Assembly (NCBI GenBank): GCA_934316925.1
Contig: CAKREC010000058.1
Coordinates: 1-10,291 of the forward strand
Reading direction: 5' to 3'
Length of the DNA: 10,291 nucleotides
From: an uncultured Eubacterium sp.
GTDB taxonomy: Bacteria; Bacillota; Clostridia; Lachnospirales; Lachnospiraceae
Shown here one piece after another: positions 1 to 5,190 of the stretch; position 1 is the first letter of the stretch; each line of letters begins with the position of its first letter. The translations under genes were made by a program, and so were the position numbers. Under the pieces are notes generated by a model. The model saw only the letters and a list, made by a program, of their open reading frames with translations, did not search any database and had not been told where the DNA came from.

Positions 1-465
1 GTATATACTGATTGGAGTGCTAAGTATGGTGCTAAGAAAGTAACTGGTGAGTTAAATATTTCTGGCGCTAAAGTAACTGTTAAAGTAGGTAAGAAAAAAG
101 CAGTAAACGCAACCGTTAAAGGTAAGACCTTTACTGCTAAAGTTGCTAAGCTGACAAAAGGAACTAAAGTAGTTATTACTGCTACAAAAGATGGTTATCA
201 GACAGTTACAAAAACAATTACAGTAAAAGCTCCTATGAAGGTTAAATCTGTAACAGCGAAGAAAGGTACTAAGAAAGTAACTGGTACAATTTCTGTTAAG
301 GGCGCTACTGTAAAAGTTAAAGTAGGTAAGAAAGCATACAAGAAAGCAAAAGTCAAAGGTAAGAAATTTACTTTGAAAGTTGCTAAATTGAAAAAAGGCA
401 CAAAAGTTAAAGTTCAGGCTACAAAGAAAAATTATAAGACTGCTACAAAGACTGTAAAAGTTAAA
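1..465 (+). repeat. Two in-frame tandem repeats, period 237 nt
   Basis: Two copies of a 79-codon unit. Identical DNA blocks recur exactly 237 nt apart: AAGAAAGTAACTGGT at 34-48 and 271-285, and GTTAAAGTAGGTAAGAAA at 79-96 and 316-333. More copies may lie upstream of the window. The second copy is richer in Lys than the first. Confidence 0.8.
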
Positions 466-468
466 TAA
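1..468 (+). CDS. Lys-rich tandem Ig-like repeat surface protein, C-terminal part (5' end outside window)
   Basis: Frame 1 is open from the first base to TAA at 466-468, giving 155 residues of a protein that starts upstream. It consists of two similar units of about 78 residues (1-78 and 79-155), each with the pattern KKVTG..., VKVGKK, VKGK.FT.KVAKL.KGTKV and ATK..Y.T.TKT..VK. The regular alternation of Val/Thr with Lys suggests beta-sandwich Ig-like modules, as in C-terminal repeats of secreted Firmicute proteins. The strong positive charge would favour binding to anionic wall polymers (inference). An internal ATG at 235 marks the start of repeat 2 and has no ribosome binding site, so it is not a separate gene. 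Codons lean to GCT, GGT and ACT, unlike the GCA/GCG/GGA-rich genes downstream, which hints at high expression. The catalytic or ligand-binding part, if any, is not visible, so the function is unknown. Confidence 0.8.
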   Translation, partial: VYTDWSAKYGAKKVTGELNISGAKVTVKVGKKKAVNATVKGKTFTAKVAKLTKGTKVVITATKDGYQTVTKTITVKAPMKVKSVTAKKGTKKVTGTISVKGATVKVKVGKKAYKKAKVKGKKFTLKVAKLKKGTKVKVQATKKNYKTATKTVKVK

Positions 469-490
469 TTTGATATGTACTAGCTTAAGA

Positions 491-522
491 GTCCTGCAGC
501 GATATGCTGCAGGACTTTTTTT
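491..522 (+). terminator. Rho-independent terminator of the repeat-protein gene
   Basis: A perfect 10-bp stem, GTCCTGCAGC (491-500) with GCTGCAGGAC (506-515), has a 5-nt loop GATAT and is followed by seven T (516-522), then GCC and six more T. It lies 22 nt after the stop codon and separates the upstream gene from the GH43 gene. Confidence 0.92.
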
Positions 523-580
523 GCCTTTTTTGAAAAACGATTAAAACTAGGAAAAATGTTTGCTGTTAAGCATAGATATA

Positions 581-609
581 TTGTAATCTGTACAAGAAAA
601 TGTTATAAT
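581..609 (+). promoter_or_regulatory. Sigma-A type promoter of the GH43 gene with extended -10
   Basis: A -35-like TTGTAA (581-586) is followed by a 17-nt spacer and a perfect -10 TATAAT (604-609). A TG at 601-602 gives an extended -10 (TGTTATAAT). The start of transcription would be near 616, giving a 5' leader of about 40 nt. The gene has a strong ribosome binding site GGAGGT (645-650), 5 nt before the ATG at 656. Confidence 0.75.
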
Positions 610-620
610 TTTAACTAATA

Positions 621-637
621 TTATGCACATTGCATAA
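621..637. promoter_or_regulatory. Perfect 17-bp palindrome, possible operator
   Basis: TTATGCA (621-627), CAT, TGCATAA (631-637): 7-bp perfect arms around 3 bp, lying just after the predicted transcription start and before the ribosome binding site. Position and symmetry fit a repressor operator. A second, weaker inverted repeat, TTGTA (581-585) with TACAA (591-595), overlaps the -35. Its half-sites resemble those of AraR-type arabinose repressors, but the match is too short to name a regulator. Confidence 0.45.
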
Positions 638-655
638 AACAAATGGAGGTATTCT

Positions 656-3600
656 ATGATAAGACAGACACAAGGTTTTAAGCGGGCATTGGCTGTCGTT
701 ATGACAGCCGTGCTCACGGTTGGAAGCGTATCTTACAGTGGGCCGGCAGAACGTGCGAAAGCGGCACAGTCTTCAACAAGTCTTACAAAGGCGGAGACGG
801 ATGAACTGTATACCAAATATTTTGCGGACAAAATATATGACCGCGTATCGGTTCATGATCCATCGATTGTTGTAGGATATTATGAGGGCAGTACATACAC
901 ATCATCGACGAAGGTGTATGGAACGCAGAATGCGGCGAAGGATCGAAAGGAAATTTATTTTGTTTTTGGTTCTCATATGGCATGGGCATATTCTACAGAT
1001 CTTGAAAACTGGAAGACTTTTACGAATAATATCAATACGGATTATGCCAGTATTTTTGCAGAGGATGAGACCTGGTCAAAACGTGGAAGTACCAAATATG
1101 ACCTTAGCGGAAATTTATGGGCGCCGGACATCATCTGGAATGAACAGATGCAAAAATGGTGCATGTATATGAGCGTGAATGGCGACAACTGGTATACATC
1201 GATCGTTATGCTGACGGCAGATTCGCTGAATGGCAGCTGGACGAGAGTTTCGCCGGTTGTGTATTCTGGTTTTATGAATGATACTGAGGCCGCACTTACG
1301 GATTACTTCGCTGTGACTGGCGATACAACATTGAATTCCCGTTATACCGAACGAAAAAATGGAAATGCGCATTATAGCATGAATGCGATTGATCCATGCG
1401 TTCTGTATGATGATGACGGAAAGATGTGGATGTCTTATGGCTCCTGGTTTGGTGGAATCTATATGATCGAACTGGATCCGGCGACAGGACTCCGCAAGAC
1501 CGCTACGACTTATGATTATGTGGCAAATGAGTCAGACCCATATCTTGGAATCAAGATTGCCGGTGGAAACAACCGGTCTGGCGAGGCTTCTTATATCCAG
1601 AAAATAGGAGATAAGTATTATCTGTTTATGTCTTATGGTGGTTTGGCATCAACTGGTGGATACAATATGCGAGTATTCTCTTCGGATACGATCACCGGAC
1701 CATACAAAGACATGGATGGAGAAGATGCCAGATATGGCGACAACACTGGCGTTGTTACAAACAGCGATGCAGGAAACATCAACGGACACAGTGGAAGCCG
1801 TTTGATGAGTTACTACAAATGGTCGTTTATGGATAAGGGCTTTACAGCACAAGGTCATAACTCGGCGTTTGTGGATGATGATGGCAAATCCTATGTGATC
1901 TATCACACCAGAACCAATGATGGAACAGAGACACATGAACTTCGTGTTCATCAGTTGTTCCAGGCAAAAAATGGTGGCCTTGTAACAGCACCATTTGAGT
2001 ACAGTGGGGAAACATTGGCTGACACTGCATACGATAGTCAGGATGTAACAGGCAATTACAACATTTTGAAAATGGTCGGAACGAACTACAAAAACCTTGA
2101 ATGTGTGCAGGAACAGACCATGTCATTGAATGAAGATGGTACCGTGACTGGTGCATTGACTGGTTCCTGGCAGCAGGAAAGTGATGGCCCATATGTGACG
2201 ATCACTGCGGGCAACGTGACCTATCAGGGTGTCTTTGTCAAGCAGAAGGTAGAACAGACCGGTCAGGAGACTATGTGTATTACCTTGATCGGCAATGAAG
2301 ATACTGCGGTCTGGGGATATCGTCAGCAGAGCAATGGACAGCCATTTTCGGATGATGCCGTAGTGGCTTACAATGCAAAAAACAATAAAGCGAATATCCC
2401 AAGCCAGGTATATGCCGGTAAAAATCTATCTTTGCCGACAGAAGGATATTATGGAGCAACCTATACATGGAAGTCTTCCGACACTTCGGTCATTTCGGAT
2501 GATGGAAAGATTGGAGCGATTGCAGCAGACACGCAGGTTACAATGGAGGCTACGATCACATCGGGGGATTATACCTATACGGCATCGTATCCGGTAAAAG
2601 TGATCGCATCCGCATCACCGGAAGATATGATCCCAATCGATAAGGAAGCAGTGGTTGCAGAATATGATGATATGTCGTCATTTAATGAAGCAGAACCAAG
2701 CAAGAAAATTTCTGACAATACCGGATTATCCATTAGCTTTTATGCTGAGGGAGTGGTATCAGATTGGGATACGATCGCAAAGACGACAGATAAAAAATAC
2801 ACAATGCATTTATCGGTACTTAGTGGAGAGCAGTGTGACTTTTATGAGAGGAATGCGGTTGTTTCTGATTATGCCAAATCCCAGGGATACACAAGTGCCA
2901 GTGTATGGCAGGCATTCCTGTCAAAGAAATGTTATGTGACCGTCAGTTACAATACGGATGGAAGCATCGCGTATTACATGAATGGAAATCTTATGATAAC
3001 CTATGAAGCAGATACTATACCTGAATCAGGATACGCATTGACGCCGAAGGCAATTGCTTCCAATGTAATTACTGCTTATAAAAACGGTTTGTTTCAGTTT
3101 GCTCCATCTTTTGCAGACAGTGCTACTCAGGGATCTATTTCCATCAGTGGTATCATGGTTGGATTTGCTGCAGACTTTGATCCGGACAATTATGTAGAAG
3201 CAGATTATGGTCAGTATCTGTATTATGAGGATTATGATAATGTAGGAAGTACGAACGCATGGACAGCACAGAATACACAGGCTGAAATTTCAACAGAATC
3301 CGATGAGACTCATGGAAAATATGCTTCTTTGAAAATTGCATCGGCGGCTTCCGGCAATCGATATGCTTATAACAAATTTACAGATATTTCGAGTGATCTT
3401 TCGAAGTATACCGTAGAGATGGATGTGGCTTTGACTGGAGGAGACCGGGATGGACGTTCACAATCCGCATTTGCAATTCTGGATCAGTCAAGTGCCATGA
3501 CAGGATATGCTGGTAATTATCTTGTCAAGATGACGACAAACACATATTCAGCAGCAACGCCGTCTACCAGATACACCTGGTACATCAATGATGATACAAC

Positions 3601-4921
3601 AGGCGTTGAGATTCCTACTGGCGAATGGGTTCACTTGAGAGCTTATGTCGATGTATCAGCGGGAACGGTAACATTGGATATTACCAAAGATGGCACTTCG
3701 TTATATAGCAAGAGTGTATCATATTCTGGCACCGGACTGGTGGGCGGTATTTTTGCACAGCTTGGACGGCAAAATGGAGCAACGGCGATCGACAACATCA
3801 AAGTATACAATGGAACCGAAGAGCCGACAGCTACGCTGGTAACCAAGAGCAAGCTTTCTTATGGAAAAACGATTACGCCATCAGTAGCAAGCGCATCCAA
3901 TGTTCAGTGGTATCGCTGTGATACTTACAAGGGAACCGAGACGGCAATTTCCGGAGCAACATCGCTTTCATATGAGCCGGTAAAAGCAGACTTTGGCAAG
4001 TATCTGATCATGAAAAGCAGTAATGTAACATTGTACTACGAAGAGCCGGTTGCGGCGAAAGAAATTTCGGTTTCTATGAAAGCGGAGAATAAAGAGTATG
4101 ATGGTATGAATTCAGCAAATGTATCCTATACTCTGGATGGAGTAGTTTCCGGGGATGATCTGGAAGTGAAGGTAGAAAGTGTTACGTTCGAGGATGCAAA
4201 CATTGGTAATAACAAAAAAGTAACAGCTGCTGGAATTTCCCTCGCCGGTGCAGATGCCAAGTATTATACGTTGACAACGACAACGGCGACAGCAACCGCC
4301 AACATTACGGCAAAAGCCGACAATAATAATGGTGGTAACAATAATAATAGTGGTAATAACAGCGGCAATAACAATAACAATTCCAATGCCAACACCAATA
4401 CAAACACAAATACAAACACGAATACCAATACCAATACGAGCGCCGGTACCAACACATCAACGACACCGGGAACGACAAGTGACAGTACCCCGGCAGTTGG
4501 CACAACCGCAGTTGTTTCCAAGGCTACTTACAAACTTACATCAAGTTCAGAAGTGACTTTAGTAAAAGGAAACACAAAGGCAACCAGTGTTACCGTTGGA
4601 ACCACGGTTAAGATCCAGGGCAAAAAGTACAAGGTAACAGCGATTGCAGCAAACGCATTTAAAAATTCCAAGAAATTAAAGAAAGTGACCATTGGAGCGA
4701 ACATAAAATCCATTGGAAAAAATGCTTTCTATGGATGCAAGAAATTGAAGACTATTTCAATTAAAACAACAAAGCTTTCCACATCGAAAGTTGGCAAAAA
4801 CGCATTTAAGGGAATTCAGGCAAAAGCAAAGATCACGGTACCGAAGAAAAAATTCAAGACATACAAAACAATGTTGAAAAAACGTGGTGTTGGCAAAAAA
4901 GCTAAAATTACGAAAAAGTAA
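656..4921 (+). CDS. Secreted multidomain GH43 enzyme, endo-alpha-1,5-L-arabinanase-like, with LRR-type wall tail
   Basis: This protein probably cuts alpha-1,5-arabinan of pectin outside the cell. Residues 1-36 form a signal peptide (cleavage near AKA|AQS). The GH43 beta-propeller spans about 62-455, with the three expected acidic residues visible: D68 in HDPS (base), D246 in AIDP (pKa modulator) and E310 in SGEASY (acid). H401 in GHNSA matches the metal-site His of Abn2-like arabinanases. Residues about 460-557 fit the small C-terminal beta-barrel of those enzymes. Next come an aBig_2-like Ig domain (566-650), a concanavalin/LamG-like module (660-843), a second lectin-like module (855-1053), an Ig-like segment (1058-1130), a YDG-like domain (1134-1220), an Asn/Thr linker (1221-1285) and an LRR_5 basic tail (1290-1421). 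Known single-domain arabinanases are about 450-470 residues, so most of this protein is accessory. GH43 membership is certain; arabinanase over another arabinose-acting activity is likely. Module names beyond the propeller are by appearance only. Confidence 0.88.
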   Translation: MIRQTQGFKRALAVVMTAVLTVGSVSYSGPAERAKAAQSSTSLTKAETDELYTKYFADKIYDRVSVHDPSIVVGYYEGSTYTSSTKVYGTQNAAKDRKEIYFVFGSHMAWAYSTDLENWKTFTNNINTDYASIFAEDETWSKRGSTKYDLSGNLWAPDIIWNEQMQKWCMYMSVNGDNWYTSIVMLTADSLNGSWTRVSPVVYSGFMNDTEAALTDYFAVTGDTTLNSRYTERKNGNAHYSMNAIDPCVLYDDDGKMWMSYGSWFGGIYMIELDPATGLRKTATTYDYVANESDPYLGIKIAGGNNRSGEASYIQKIGDKYYLFMSYGGLASTGGYNMRVFSSDTITGPYKDMDGEDARYGDNTGVVTNSDAGNINGHSGSRLMSYYKWSFMDKGFTAQGHNSAFVDDDGKSYVIYHTRTNDGTETHELRVHQLFQAKNGGLVTAPFEYSGETLADTAYDSQDVTGNYNILKMVGTNYKNLECVQEQTMSLNEDGTVTGALTGSWQQESDGPYVTITAGNVTYQGVFVKQKVEQTGQETMCITLIGNEDTAVWGYRQQSNGQPFSDDAVVAYNAKNNKANIPSQVYAGKNLSLPTEGYYGATYTWKSSDTSVISDDGKIGAIAADTQVTMEATITSGDYTYTASYPVKVIASASPEDMIPIDKEAVVAEYDDMSSFNEAEPSKKISDNTGLSISFYAEGVVSDWDTIAKTTDKKYTMHLSVLSGEQCDFYERNAVVSDYAKSQGYTSASVWQAFLSKKCYVTVSYNTDGSIAYYMNGNLMITYEADTIPESGYALTPKAIASNVITAYKNGLFQFAPSFADSATQGSISISGIMVGFAADFDPDNYVEADYGQYLYYEDYDNVGSTNAWTAQNTQAEISTESDETHGKYASLKIASAASGNRYAYNKFTDISSDLSKYTVEMDVALTGGDRDGRSQSAFAILDQSSAMTGYAGNYLVKMTTNTYSAATPSTRYTWYINDDTTGVEIPTGEWVHLRAYVDVSAGTVTLDITKDGTSLYSKSVSYSGTGLVGGIFAQLGRQNGATAIDNIKVYNGTEEPTATLVTKSKLSYGKTITPSVASASNVQWYRCDTYKGTETAISGATSLSYEPVKADFGKYLIMKSSNVTLYYEEPVAAKEISVSMKAENKEYDGMNSANVSYTLDGVVSGDDLEVKVESVTFEDANIGNNKKVTAAGISLAGADAKYYTLTTTTATATANITAKADNNNGGNNNNSGNNSGNNNNNSNANTNTNTNTNTNTNTNTSAGTNTSTTPGTTSDSTPAVGTTAVVSKATYKLTSSSEVTLVKGNTKATSVTVGTTVKIQGKKYKVTAIAANAFKNSKKLKKVTIGANIKSIGKNAFYGCKKLKTISIKTTKLSTSKVGKNAFKGIQAKAKITVPKKKFKTYKTMLKKRGVGKKAKITKK
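4316..4495 (+). repeat. Low-complexity Asn/Thr linker with (Asn-Thr)8 tract
   Basis: This codes for GH43 residues 1221-1280, first Asn/Gly/Ser-rich, then eight consecutive Asn-Thr pairs (4391-4438; hexamer AAYACN) and a Thr/Ser/Pro-rich end. It separates the lectin/Ig modules from the wall tail and probably acts as a flexible spacer. Changes in hexamer number would keep the reading frame, so the tract could alter length but not switch the gene off. Confidence 0.75.
4619..4909 (+). repeat. LRR-type tail, copy 1 (homologous to 7528-7818)
   Basis: This encodes GH43 residues 1322-1418, starting GKKYKVTAIAANAF. It matches residues 780-876 of the first CotH protein without gaps; I count 21 differences in 97 residues. 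The pattern (NAFKN.KKLKKVTIG, AFYGCK.LKTI.IK) is that of LRR_5/BspA-like repeats, ending in a very basic segment. The shared tail suggests the same route of cell-surface retention for both proteins, without a sortase signal. Confidence 0.85.
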
Positions 4922-4952
4922 AAGCCCACGATAAAGGGGAAACAGATAAAGC

Positions 4953-4994
4953 AAACCGCAGGTCAAAAGAGAGTTTTGACCTGCGGTTTCTTTT
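4953..4994 (+). terminator. Rho-independent terminator of the GH43 gene
   Basis: A perfect 16-bp stem (4953-4968 with 4974-4989) has the loop GAGAG and is followed by CTTTT. The A-rich 5' side and the TTTGCTTTAT on the other strand mean it may also stop minus-strand transcription. It isolates the GH43 unit from the CotH operon. Confidence 0.9.
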
Positions 4995-4996
4995 CG

Positions 4997-5026
4997 TTGA
5001 CTGGCTGACTTGTTAGAGGATATAAT
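4997..5026 (+). promoter_or_regulatory. Sigma-A type promoter of the CotH operon
   Basis: TTGACT (4997-5002), an 18-nt spacer and TATAAT (5021-5026), starting 2 nt after the preceding terminator. Transcription would begin near 5033, leaving a leader of about 158 nt before the GTG start at 5191. The match to consensus is the best in the window. Confidence 0.65.
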
Positions 5027-5032
5027 GGGGAT

Positions 5033-5190
5033 TATTGCAGTGCATTTTATGAACCATCCTACGTGATTGCGAGAGCATATCAGGAAGGTGGATTTTGATA
5101 CTGACAGAAGCTTGTTATACATTTCCTTAAGAGTAAATTAAGAATCCCATGTTACAATGTGGGTATAAACTAATGGAGGTGTATGCAATC
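5033..5190 (+). promoter_or_regulatory. Leader of the CotH operon with foldable segments
   Basis: No known riboswitch motif is recognised. An imperfect hairpin can be drawn from 5057 to 5085: TCCT with AGGA, then GATTGC with GCA-T-ATC, closed by the GNRA-type loop GAGA (5071-5074). The flanking CCA (5054-5056) and TGG (5089-5091) may extend it. A second hairpin, CCCATGT (5146-5152) with ATGTGGG (5157-5163), loop TACA and two G-U pairs, sits just before the ribosome binding site (5175-5180). No convincing gene lies here. Confidence 0.35.
5150..5158 (+). promoter_or_regulatory. Possible second promoter, extended -10 only
   Basis: TGTTACAAT is an extended -10, nearly identical to the TGTTATAAT of the GH43 promoter, but no good -35 stands 16-18 nt upstream (TTAAGA at 5128-5133 is 19 nt away). 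It would start transcripts near 5165 and leave a leader of about 25 nt with GGAGGT intact. It overlaps the more distal in-frame ATG at 5149, which supports the GTG at 5191 as the true start. Confidence 0.4.

Noticed and set aside
235..468. Separate small gene starting at ATG 235
   Set aside because: The frame is open upstream to the window edge, the ATG is at the joint of two tandem repeats, and no ribosome binding site precedes it.
531..545. Possible CcpA (cre) site TGAAAAACGATTAAA upstream of the GH43 gene
   Set aside because: The spacing between TG and CG is one base too long and the 3' half lacks CA; the match is no better than chance in AT-rich DNA.
4264..4521. Minus-strand open frame rich in Val and Leu
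   Set aside because: It is the antisense of the low-complexity Asn/Thr linker; the composition follows from the repeat.
5049..5066. Leader peptide MNHPT before the CotH operon
   Set aside because: Five codons, no ribosome binding site and no sign of attenuation; also rejected is an 11-codon frame from TTG at 5095 after AGGAAGGTGG, which has a plausible binding site but no supporting conservation or context.
5057..5092. Small SRP-type RNA suggested by the GGAAGG string
   Set aside because: The conserved SRP helix 8 motif around GGAAGGAAGCAGC is not present; only a short purine string is shared.
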